Positions 44,939-53,337 of a stretch of 64,000 bases of DNA are shown here, one piece after another. Origin of the DNA: Chlamydia trachomatis (GTDB lineage: Bacteria > Chlamydiota > Chlamydiia > Chlamydiales > 2-12-FULL-49-11). Positions within the stretch are counted from its first letter, which is position 1. Each line of letters begins with the position of its first letter. Where the stretch lies: NCBI GenBank assembly GCA_945862365.1, contig CAMAXK010000002.1:1-64000 (forward strand). The letters run 5' to 3'. The notes below the pieces were generated by a model. That model saw only the letters and a list, made by a program, of their open reading frames with translations. It ran no database searches and was not told the DNA's origin. A program made the translations under genes and the position numbers.

Positions 44939-46809
44939 TGAAACTGGGAAGCCTATCATCCATCATCACCGGTGAAATGGTAACAAAAAAAGCTGTAAAA
45001 TTTTCAGAACTTGCCATGGTTGATGAAAAACTTTACGTTATTGAGGCAAGACCCGAGGATAAAGGTAGATCTGTTATCTACTCACTAACTGACAAGAAAG
45101 ATCTACTACCCACTCCCTATTCAGCAAGCAATAGTGTTCACGAATACGGTGCAAGTGCTTTCTGTGGGAAAAAAGAATTTATTTATTTCACAAACTCAAA
45201 GGATCAAGAAATTTATGAAGTAGGTCATGGTAAAATAAGGAAGCTTACCGATAGACCAAACATCCGATTTTCTGAACCTCGCATTTGTGGAGACTACCTA
45301 TTTGCTATTTTTGAGGATCATACAGAAGAAGATCATGTAATTAATGGGATCATGCGTATTGAAAGAGCCTCAGGTAAATGCGTTGTGATGGATCAGCAAA
45401 ATGATTTTTATTCAGGTCTTACCATCTCCTCTGATGAAAAATACCTTGCCTATTTCACCTGGAATTTTCCTAATATGTCGTGGGATGCAGCAGAAGTTTG
45501 TAAAGTTACCCTTTCTGCTAAAAAAGAATTTGTAGAAACAATAAATCTTGGTCCAAAAGGGGATATTTCTTCCTGTGATCCAGTCTTTTCGAGTACAAAT
45601 GAAGTCTATTATGTCTCTGATCAAACAGGTTATTGGAATATTTACAAAGAAAATGGCACTCATGTTTTAGATAAACATGTAGATTTTGCTAAAACTCATT
45701 GGCGTCAAAGTAACCCGATATACACACTTCTTGATGGGGGAAAAATTGCTACCGTATATGTGGATAAAGGAACCGACTATTTAGGAATTATTTCCGATGG
45801 TCAGTTAGAGACATTAGATCTTCCTTTTACCAATTACACATTCATTTTACATCATAAAAACACCCTCTATTTTATCGCAGCATCACCTAATAAACCTCAA
45901 GGGGTTTATTCTTATTCTCTTAAAACAGGTGCTCTTTCTGAGCTAAAAACTTCTCAAGAAATTGATTTAGATCCTTCTTGGGTTTCAATTCCTGAACCGA
46001 TTTCATTTACCACAAGACACGATCAACGTGCTCACGCCTTTTATTATCCACCGACAAATCCTACACACCTATTTGACAAAGAAAAGCCCCCCCTGCTTCT
46101 TATTTCCCATGGCGGACCAACCGGATATAATCCACCCATTTTTTTAATGGCGGTCCAATATTGGACATCTCGCGGTTTTGCAGTATGTGATGTCAATTAC
46201 TCAGGAAGCGGAGGATTTGGTAGAGCCTATAGAAACCGTCTTTATAAAAACTGGGGGATCAAAGATGTAGATGATTGTGAGGATTGTGCCCTGTATCTTG
46301 TAAAAGAGGGTTTAGTAGACAAAAATAGACTCACTGTGCGAGGTGGAAGCGCTGGTGGATACACCACTTTAGCGCTACTTACTTTTCGTGATACCTTTGT
46401 TGCCGGCACAAGTTATTTTGGTGTAAGTGATCTAGGGCTTTTGGCCGAAGATACTCATAAATTTGAATCTCGCTATCTTGATAAATTAATTGGTGATTAT
46501 CCGGATGAAAAAGCAGTATATGATGAAAGATCCCCCATTTTCCATACAGATAAGATGAAAAAGCCCATTTTTATTCTTCAAGGAACAGAGGATAAAGTTG
46601 TACCTGTGGAACAAGCCGAAAAAATGTATAAAGCTCTACTTGAGAAAAAGATCCCCACTGCCTACGTACTTTATAAAGGAGAAGGTCATGGTTTTAAAGA
46701 GAAGAAAAATATCATTCACTCTCTTGAAAGTGAACTTTATTTTTACCAAAGGATCTTTGGACAGAAAACAACCTTTTTAAATCCTCCGATTTTGATTGAT
46801 AACTTATAA
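44938..46809 (+). CDS. S9 family serine peptidase (acylaminoacyl-peptidase/DPP-like)
   Basis: 623 aa, no signal peptide. The N-terminal 340 residues form a beta-propeller, and the C-terminal 260 an alpha/beta-hydrolase domain. Catalytic triad visible: Ser471 in GGSAGGYTTLALL, Asp551 in GTEDKVVP, His584 in GEGHGF. The oxyanion region ISHGGPTGYNP and the VNYSGSGGFGRAYRN block are typical of S9C. It probably degrades short peptides in the cytoplasm, fitting an organism that imports peptides. Coupled to the MazG-like gene. Confidence 0.9.
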   Translation: MKLGSLSSIITGEMVTKKAVKFSELAMVDEKLYVIEARPEDKGRSVIYSLTDKKDLLPTPYSASNSVHEYGASAFCGKKEFIYFTNSKDQEIYEVGHGKIRKLTDRPNIRFSEPRICGDYLFAIFEDHTEEDHVINGIMRIERASGKCVVMDQQNDFYSGLTISSDEKYLAYFTWNFPNMSWDAAEVCKVTLSAKKEFVETINLGPKGDISSCDPVFSSTNEVYYVSDQTGYWNIYKENGTHVLDKHVDFAKTHWRQSNPIYTLLDGGKIATVYVDKGTDYLGIISDGQLETLDLPFTNYTFILHHKNTLYFIAASPNKPQGVYSYSLKTGALSELKTSQEIDLDPSWVSIPEPISFTTRHDQRAHAFYYPPTNPTHLFDKEKPPLLLISHGGPTGYNPPIFLMAVQYWTSRGFAVCDVNYSGSGGFGRAYRNRLYKNWGIKDVDDCEDCALYLVKEGLVDKNRLTVRGGSAGGYTTLALLTFRDTFVAGTSYFGVSDLGLLAEDTHKFESRYLDKLIGDYPDEKAVYDERSPIFHTDKMKKPIFILQGTEDKVVPVEQAEKMYKALLEKKIPTAYVLYKGEGHGFKEKKNIIHSLESELYFYQRIFGQKTTFLNPPILIDNL

Positions 46810-46860
46810 AAAAAAGAAGTCTATTTAACAAAAAGATAAAATCATGTAATCTATTTAACT

Positions 46861-48153
46861 ATGAATATTCTAGTTAAGTTTTTTTTGCTATTATCGCTTC
46901 CTCTTTATTTAATTTCAGATAAAGGTCATCTGTGTAGTTTTCCAAAAATCTCCCTGTCTGAATTAATCCGCTATACAGGAAAAATTGCCGAAGTAAATTT
47001 TATTGCCGATGAAAAAATTCTTGATTTCGATGTAGCTTTTATCTCTACAAACGAAAGATCTACCGATGAGCTTTTGAAGGATCTGTTTAACTTGTTAAAA
47101 GAGTATAACCTTGAAGCGAAAAAAGAGGGCTCTGCCTATATTATCAGAAAAGTGAGCGTGGAAAAAAAACCTACCCTTGCCTTGGAAATTGAACAAGAGT
47201 TTGATATATACAAACTAAGATACCTTTCTGGGGAAGAAATCATCACCTACCTTAAAGAATCTGCCTCAGGATTAAGCAATACCCTTTCCTCTGATGTAGA
47301 GCTCAAAAAGTGCCTTGCCACCTTACAATGGGTCAAAAGCTCAAACTCACTTCTTTTTTCTGCCTCTAAAGAGGCCTCTATTCGGATGAAGAATTTGATT
47401 GAACGGTTAGATGTTCCATTAAAGCAAGTTTATGTAGAGGTGCTAGTTCTTGAAACAGACGTGAATAAAGGTCACGATTTTGGTGTCTCTTGGCAAAATG
47501 CCCCTTCTGCCGATATTCTTTCTGCCTGTAAAAACTCCCTAACTGGGGGTTTAAATAATGGAATTATTGGTGATGCAATCATTAATGGGAAAATGATCTT
47601 TAATGAACTCTCCTCATTTATAAAATTTGTTCAAAATGATATTGATACCACCATCGTCCTTAATCAAAAAATTCTTACACGAGAAAATAAATTATCGACG
47701 ATCTTTGAAGGAGATACAGTCCCCTTTACTGGATCTGTGATTGAGTTAACAGGAACTAACCAACGAACCACTTCTAATATCGAATATAAGGATATTGGTG
47801 TTTCATTAAGCATTATCCCAATGGTATCAGATACTGGCATCATCACTCTTTCTATTGATGAAAAAATTACCGAAAGCCATGATTATCTTATCGATGGGGG
47901 GACCAATCTTTCTGGCATTAAAACCTCTAAGACGCAAATGACCACAGAGGCTCACGTTCCTAATGATCACTACCTTGTTTTATCAGGGATGTCTCGAAAA
48001 GTGAAAACAACACGAAAAATAGGGGTGCCAATTCTTGAATGGATCCCGCTTATCGGCCGCTTATTCTCCTCTGAAAAAGAGGTTGAATTGAAAAAGAGCC
48101 TGATCATATTTGTTAGACCTCATATTGTTGAAAATACTAAGTCCTCAGGATAA
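46861..48153 (+). CDS. Short secretin-family protein (GspD/PilQ-like)
   Basis: 430 aa. Signal peptide (LVKFFLLLSLPLYLISDKG), an N0/N1-like part (SLSELIRYTGKIAEVNFIAD), then YVEVLVLETDVNKGHDFGVS and the secretin core: RENKLSTIFEGDTVPFTG, IEYKDIGVSLSIIPMVSDTG, HYLVLSGMSRKVKTTRKIGV, PILEWIPLIGRLF and KKSLIIFVRPHIV. It is much shorter than the chlamydial GspD/CdsC secretins (which carry several N domains). No partner secretion genes are adjacent. It could form an outer-membrane channel or be a minimal secretin. Confidence 0.85.
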   Translation: MNILVKFFLLLSLPLYLISDKGHLCSFPKISLSELIRYTGKIAEVNFIADEKILDFDVAFISTNERSTDELLKDLFNLLKEYNLEAKKEGSAYIIRKVSVEKKPTLALEIEQEFDIYKLRYLSGEEIITYLKESASGLSNTLSSDVELKKCLATLQWVKSSNSLLFSASKEASIRMKNLIERLDVPLKQVYVEVLVLETDVNKGHDFGVSWQNAPSADILSACKNSLTGGLNNGIIGDAIINGKMIFNELSSFIKFVQNDIDTTIVLNQKILTRENKLSTIFEGDTVPFTGSVIELTGTNQRTTSNIEYKDIGVSLSIIPMVSDTGIITLSIDEKITESHDYLIDGGTNLSGIKTSKTQMTTEAHVPNDHYLVLSGMSRKVKTTRKIGVPILEWIPLIGRLFSSEKEVELKKSLIIFVRPHIVENTKSSG

Positions 48154-48197
48154 AGTTTGAAGAAATTCGTTAAATAAATCTCCTATTTACAGATTTT

Positions 48198-48402
48198 AAA
48201 CCACTTGCTCGCTTTGCTCCCTAGAGAACACAAAGATCACGGAGGATAACAAAGGCAATATTTATATTTTATCCTTAGATCCTTATATCCATGTTAATAG
48301 AAGCAGAAAATTTTTTTATAATTTTAAGGGATTTATAAAGATTTTAATACTTTCCTTTGTGGACTTTGTGCTCTCTAGCAAGCTTTGCTTGCGGGTGGTT
48401 AT
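48198..48402. repeat. Imperfect inverted repeat, about 43-bp arms
   Basis: The left arm (48198-48240, ccacttgctcgctttgctcc then ctagagaacacaaagatcac) matches in inverse the right arm (48358-48402). Shared blocks include ACCAC, GC..GC, GCTAGAGA, and CACAAAG..CAC. The arms enclose about 118 bp of AT-rich sequence. No open frame. It may be a dispersed palindromic repeat or miniature-element remnant. It fills most of the 48154-48441 gap. Confidence 0.6.
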
Positions 48403-48441
48403 ATGTATATATTTTAAACTCACCTTGCATAAGATGAGTCT

Positions 48442-48849
48442 TTAACTCCTCAGTATAGAGGTCATTCGAGATCTAACTTCTTCTAAAATGTCATTTAGGT
48501 CTGTTAGCTTATAAAGCATCGAAAATAATTGATCTATGTATTCTTCAAGATAATCAAATTGGGTATTTAAGCTTATGCTTTTATTAATTTTATCAAGTGC
48601 TTGATCAATTTTAGATTTTGGAAATACCTCTGTCTTAAAAAGTGATTTAATAGTTGCAAGCGGAGGCATTTCAAAACCGGCAAACCCCTTTCTTCCAGGT
48701 TTTATCCCAAATAGTTCATAAAGGGCTTCAAGCACCTCTTTTGGAGGATCTAATGCAACTTGTCGTTGAACAATTTCTGGAAAATCAATATATTGCTGAA
48801 TTTCAGGAGCGGTTAAAACTTGCGGGCCAATATATTTTACATTAGACAT
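48442..48849 (-). CDS. Small helical protein, unknown
   Basis: 135 aa. Begins MSNVKYIGPQVLTAPEIQQY. The C-terminal half is helical and Leu-rich (DYLEEYIDQLFSMLYKLTDL), suitable for a coiled coil. No signal or membrane segment. Flanked by two inverted-repeat structures (48198-48402 and 48890-48960), so it may sit in a mobile or recombination-prone spot. No function can be suggested. Confidence 0.6.
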   Translation of the reverse strand: MSNVKYIGPQVLTAPEIQQYIDFPEIVQRQVALDPPKEVLEALYELFGIKPGRKGFAGFEMPPLATIKSLFKTEVFPKSKIDQALDKINKSISLNTQFDYLEEYIDQLFSMLYKLTDLNDILEEVRSRMTSILRS

Positions 48850-48889
48850 CTTTTAAAACTCGCTTTGGTTAGAAAAATTAACCATTTTC

Positions 48890-48960
48890 TTTAAGTTTTT
48901 GACTAAATTATGAAAGCATATGTAATACATATGGTTGAAAAATTTAGTCAAAAACTTAAA
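48890..48960. repeat. Nested perfect inverted repeat (20-bp arms)
   Basis: TTTAAGTTTTTGACTAAATT (48890-48909) is exactly inverted at 48941-48960. The 31-nt loop itself contains CATATG-TAATA-CATATG (48917-48933), so the whole forms a two-tier hairpin or cruciform. No T-run follows in either direction, so it is not a standard terminator. Confidence 0.9.
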
Positions 48961-49041
48961 AAAAAGGGCTGTTTTAATGAGCAAATGGTGTTTTGAAAGA
49001 TGTCTATTATGCATAGTTATAGAGTATCTAGTATTTCCTCT

Positions 49042-50580
49042 TTAAACAGAAGTAGTAGACTTTTTTCTAAAACCAAAAATAGTCACGCCCATAAGGAAAA
49101 ATAAGATATATGCCATAAGATTGTTCACTTCACAAAAAGCAAAGGAGGCTGCTTGAGAATTAACCACTGTATTAAGGTAGCTTTTTGCTGCAAGAGGGTC
49201 GGGAAAATAGGCTTTAATATCTTTATAATATTCAATCGATCTTTGCTGATAGTCATTAAAGCTAGAGGCAAGATTGAAATGCTGCTGATAGCCTCTTCTT
49301 GTATACATTGTCACATAGATAGAGGTGCCAATTCCCCCTGAAAGAGATCGAAGGAAATGAAATAGGCCAAGCCCTGAGGCTAAATCACTATTTGGAAGCG
49401 ATTTTGCAACCATAGACATGGTAGGAATCATCCAAAAGCTTAAGCCAAACCCAAACAAAACGCGCGACATGCCTACATGGAAAAAGCTTATTGCAGGGAC
49501 AAAACTTGCTGCATAAAGACAGGCAAGCCCCATCCAAAAAAATCCCAAACAGATAAAAATCACAGGCTGGACACGCTTCATTGCTTTTGAAATAAGTGCT
49601 GCACCAGTTAATGCCCCAATACCCATTGGAGCAACAGCAAGCCCTGCAAGCGTTGAGGTGTATCCTTGGATATCTTCAAGCCAAAGAGGAAAAATCACCA
49701 CAGCGGCAAAATATAAGGAATAGGCAAAGAAAATGATAAAACAAGAGAGCGAAAATCTTCCAATCTTAAATAAAGAAAAATTGAATAATGGCTTTTTATA
49801 AGAGTAGCTCCAAAGTATGATATAAGCTGTGGAAAGAGCTGCGGTAATGGATAAAAATCTTACTCTATAAGAATTCCACCAATCCCACTGCTGACCTTTA
49901 TCTAAAAATAACTGTAAACAGGTCATGCCTAATAAAAGAAGGAGGAAAGTGACCCAGTCAAACCCTTCTTTTTTGATTTCAGTTTTTAACCCTTTTACAT
50001 TTATGGCAATAAGAAAAGCACTAATTGCACCAATGGGAAGGTTTATATAGAAAATCCATCTCCATAGATAATTAAAACAAATATATCCCCCAATGACAGG
50101 ACCAATCACTGGAGCTACCATGATAATCATCGAGAAAATCGTTGAAATTTTCTCCACCTGGCTTCTATATAGTTTTGTTAAAATCCCTTGAGATAAAGGG
50201 ATAAGGGGCCCTGCTGCTGCACCTTGTAAAAATCTCGAAATGACTAAAAAAATCAAATTAGGAGATGCAGCGCAAGTGAAGGAAAAAAAAGTAAATAAAA
50301 TTGTTGCCCATACAATCACCTTAGCATCGCCATATATTTTTACAAGCCAGGAGGTCATGGGTAAAAAGATTGCATTTCCTACAGAAAAAAAAGTAATAAC
50401 ATAGGTCCCCTGATCACTACTTACCCCTAAACCACCTGCAATATAAGGAACCGCCACGTTTGCAATGGTATAGTCCAGAACAAACATAAACGCCACTAAG
50501 CAAAGTGCAAAAGAAAGAATGATCTTTTCAAGCGGGGAAAGATCTACTTGCTGATCCTTATTTTCTGTGGCTATTTCCAA
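49042..50580 (-). CDS. EmrB/QacA-type MFS exporter of a tripartite system
   Basis: 512 aa from a TTG, with AAGG close upstream and 23-nt overlap with the adaptor gene. About 14 TM segments. VLDYTIANVAVPYIAGGLGV and the GTYVITFFSVGNAIFLPMTSW region fit motif D1/A of DHA2 antiporters, and APVIGPVIGGYICFNYLWRW is the antiporter motif. With the HlyD-type adaptor and TolC-type factor it exports hydrophobic compounds or toxins straight out of the cell. Third gene of the operon. Confidence 0.92.
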   Translation of the reverse strand: MEIATENKDQQVDLSPLEKIILSFALCLVAFMFVLDYTIANVAVPYIAGGLGVSSDQGTYVITFFSVGNAIFLPMTSWLVKIYGDAKVIVWATILFTFFSFTCAASPNLIFLVISRFLQGAAAGPLIPLSQGILTKLYRSQVEKISTIFSMIIMVAPVIGPVIGGYICFNYLWRWIFYINLPIGAISAFLIAINVKGLKTEIKKEGFDWVTFLLLLLGMTCLQLFLDKGQQWDWWNSYRVRFLSITAALSTAYIILWSYSYKKPLFNFSLFKIGRFSLSCFIIFFAYSLYFAAVVIFPLWLEDIQGYTSTLAGLAVAPMGIGALTGAALISKAMKRVQPVIFICLGFFWMGLACLYAASFVPAISFFHVGMSRVLFGFGLSFWMIPTMSMVAKSLPNSDLASGLGLFHFLRSLSGGIGTSIYVTMYTRRGYQQHFNLASSFNDYQQRSIEYYKDIKAYFPDPLAAKSYLNTVVNSQAASFAFCEVNNLMAYILFFLMGVTIFGFRKKSTTSV

Positions 50581-51733
50581 GGGCCTTTACCTCTTCTGTG
50601 ATCATTCCATGAAATGTCTCATTTGTTAAAAAGATCCCGTCAATAATTTTTCTTACCCCATCTTCTTGGCTACTGAAGATATCTGTTTCATAGAGCGGAT
50701 TTTTAATCTTGGTAGCAAGGGGCACCTTTAATCCTGCCGTATCTTTTATATTTATAGTGACGTTCATAGAAAGGCCAAGCCTTAAAGGATACTTTCTTAG
50801 AATCGATTCATCTACAGTTATTCTTACAGGAAGACGTTGTACAATTTTTATCCAATTACCCGTTGCGTTTTGTGGAGGTAGCGGGGAAAAAACAGCCCCA
50901 GTACCACCAGCAATACCGACTACTTTTCCACGAAAAACAACACCGCCGCCATAAAAATCTGAGATCATTGAAACATCTTGGCCGATGCGGATTTTATCCA
51001 TGTGGATCTCTTTAAAATTTGCATCTACCCAAATTTGATCCATAGGAACAATCGATAAAAGCTGTGATGATGGTGAGATCGCCTCACCCACTTGAACCCC
51101 TCTTTGCGCCACAATACCTGATGCAGGAGCTTTAATTACACACCGCTGCAAATTTACATAAGTCCATTTTACTTCCTCTACGGCCTGTAAAACAAGAGGG
51201 TGAGTTTTAACGGTTGTGTTTTCAACCCTAGATATTGCCTTTCTTAAGTTAAAGATTGCAGCCTCTGTCGCACTTTTTGCTGCAGATAGGGTTGTTTTTG
51301 CATGAATATAATCTTCTGTGGAAACAGCCCCGCTTGAAACTACAGCTTCTCTATCAATATAGTCTATCTCTGCTCTAATAAACTCAGCTTCCTTTTCCCT
51401 AACAATTGCAGCAAGTGTATATACATTTTCAAACAAAGCAGTAACGGAACGAACAGTGTTTCCAAGATTAGCGCAAGCTTTATCAAACAAAATCTTATTA
51501 TCTGTTTGATCTAAGGTAACAAGCACCTGACCTTCCTCTACATATTCTGTCTCATCTACATAGATAGCCGACACGTAACCAGAAATTTGAGGTGTTAAAC
51601 TCACCTGATTTCCATGAACATAAGCATCCCTTGTAAAGTCCTCAAAGCGGCCCCAAAATAGCCACCAAAATAAAACCCCTACCCCAATTACAGTAACGCC
51701 AATAGAAAAATAAATAAGCTTTTTCTTATTCAA
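50558..51733 (-). CDS. EmrA/HlyD-type membrane fusion protein
   Basis: 391 aa from a TTG overlapping the upstream stop. One N-terminal TM (IYFSIGVTVIGVGVLFWWLF), then a lipoyl-like half (YVHGNQVSLTPQISGYVSAI), a helical hairpin with coiled coil, the second lipoyl half (VIKAPASGIVAQRGVQVGE) and a beta-barrel (IWVDANFKEIHMDKIRIGQD). It bridges the inner-membrane pump and the outer-membrane factor. Order outer factor, adaptor, pump. Confidence 0.93.
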   Translation of the reverse strand: MNKKKLIYFSIGVTVIGVGVLFWWLFWGRFEDFTRDAYVHGNQVSLTPQISGYVSAIYVDETEYVEEGQVLVTLDQTDNKILFDKACANLGNTVRSVTALFENVYTLAAIVREKEAEFIRAEIDYIDREAVVSSGAVSTEDYIHAKTTLSAAKSATEAAIFNLRKAISRVENTTVKTHPLVLQAVEEVKWTYVNLQRCVIKAPASGIVAQRGVQVGEAISPSSQLLSIVPMDQIWVDANFKEIHMDKIRIGQDVSMISDFYGGGVVFRGKVVGIAGGTGAVFSPLPPQNATGNWIKIVQRLPVRITVDESILRKYPLRLGLSMNVTINIKDTAGLKVPLATKIKNPLYETDIFSSQEDGVRKIIDGIFLTNETFHGMITEEVKALGNSHRK

Positions 51734-53156
51734 GCTTCACCGCCTCTTGATCCTCAAATCCACCACCCAAAGCTTTAATGAAGGAGATGTAGGATATACA
51801 CTGAAGCCTTTGTTTTTCAATCATCATCACCTTGTTCTGCAAATATATTTCATCATATTCAAGTACATCCATCATCGAAGAGATCCCATTGTTGAAACGA
51901 AGAAATTGCAATTCATAGTTTTTCTTAGCAAGATGAAGCTTTTCCTCCTGAATATCTTTCATTTCATCGCTTTCTATATACTTTGTTACAGAGTCGTACA
52001 CCTCTTTTGCAGCATTTAGAAATAGCTCATTGAACTCATAGACAGAAGATTCATAAGCGGCAATACTTTTTCTCCAATTTGCAAGCAATCGACCACCTGT
52101 GAAAATAGGTTGAGTAATTTCAGGAAGTAAAATATTTGCAAACGAATCCTTATTAAAGAGCTTATTACCCTGATTACTAATCAAAAATGGTGATTCCATT
52201 AATGTTACATCAGGTAAAAACTCAGTTACAGAAACACCAACATCTAAAGCACTCTTTTTTGTCACCCATAAAGCCGATAGAAGATCAGGACGACGAGCAA
52301 GTAAGGTAGTGGTAATATTTCCAGGGATCTCAAGCTTTCTATTAAACGCCTCATAGATCTTTGCCGTCTCAACCTCAGTCTCTGGATTTCTCCCTACTAA
52401 TATATTGATCAAAGAGCTTTGAAGAAGGATCTCCTGATTTAAAGCAGTTAAGGTCTCTTCTATCCCCTTTACCGTCTGGTTAAAGGTATTTTGATCAAGC
52501 TTACTATCTATTCGATTCTTTTGACGAATTTTAACTAACTCATAGTAGGCCTGTTTTCTACTCAACATCTGCTCTACCACCTCTTTTTTTGCCTTCATAG
52601 CAAGAAGTGTGAAATAGCTTTTAGCAATAGATGTGGATAAAATCACCTTACTTTGTTCATAAGATAGCCTTGTAGCATGGGCGCTACCAAGTGCTGCCTT
52701 GTATTTTTTTTGATTTTTTCCCCAAAAGTCCAAATCGTAATTGAAATTGAACATTAGATTGTAAAGATAATAGGAGTTTTTGATCTCAGGAAATAAAGCT
52801 CCTAAAAAGTTGTTATCTGCTAAATAAAGCCAGCCGTATTGAAATAAGGTTGAAATGTCAGGAAATAGCTGGGATCTAACCATAAGGGCCGTCTGATTTG
52901 CAACCTCCACCCTTTGCTTTGTACCTAACAGACCTGGATTGGTTGCTAAAGCAGTTTCTACCAAACAAGATAAATGATCATCATTAAATTCGTCCCACCA
53001 TTTATTCTCAGGGTAGTCCCCAATCATAAATAGCTCGGAATTTTTTGCATCTTGTACTGTCTTTGTTAAAGAGACATCTTTTGTCATTTGAGCTTTTTCA
53101 TTTTGCCACTTACAAGATGATAATAAAAGTAAAATTAGGATAAGTTTTTTTCTCAT
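51726..53156 (-). CDS. TolC/NodT-type outer-membrane efflux lipoprotein
   Basis: 476 aa. Lipobox ILLLLSSC (Cys15). Family features: NKWWDEFNDDHLSCLVETAL, ATNPGLLGTKQRVEVANQTA, LLARRPDLLSALWVTKKSAL, and TQPIFTGGRLLANWRKSIAA. It forms the outer-membrane channel of the exporter. First gene of the operon; its promoter probably lies in 53157-53337, shared with the divergent glycosyltransferase gene. Confidence 0.92.
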   Translation of the reverse strand: MRKKLILILLLLSSCKWQNEKAQMTKDVSLTKTVQDAKNSELFMIGDYPENKWWDEFNDDHLSCLVETALATNPGLLGTKQRVEVANQTALMVRSQLFPDISTLFQYGWLYLADNNFLGALFPEIKNSYYLYNLMFNFNYDLDFWGKNQKKYKAALGSAHATRLSYEQSKVILSTSIAKSYFTLLAMKAKKEVVEQMLSRKQAYYELVKIRQKNRIDSKLDQNTFNQTVKGIEETLTALNQEILLQSSLINILVGRNPETEVETAKIYEAFNRKLEIPGNITTTLLARRPDLLSALWVTKKSALDVGVSVTEFLPDVTLMESPFLISNQGNKLFNKDSFANILLPEITQPIFTGGRLLANWRKSIAAYESSVYEFNELFLNAAKEVYDSVTKYIESDEMKDIQEEKLHLAKKNYELQFLRFNNGISSMMDVLEYDEIYLQNKVMMIEKQRLQCISYISFIKALGGGFEDQEAVKLE

Positions 53157-53337
53157 AATTTCCTAATAAAACAAAATTGAAATAAATCATAGAAAATTCA
53201 TTTTTTTCTTTGCTTTTCTCTTAGTGGAAAATGCCACACTAAACCCCTTAATAAAAATATATTGAATTAGAATTATAATTATGATATAATTATAACAGGG
53301 GGATGGTGTTATTATTAATAAAGCACTAATTATTACT

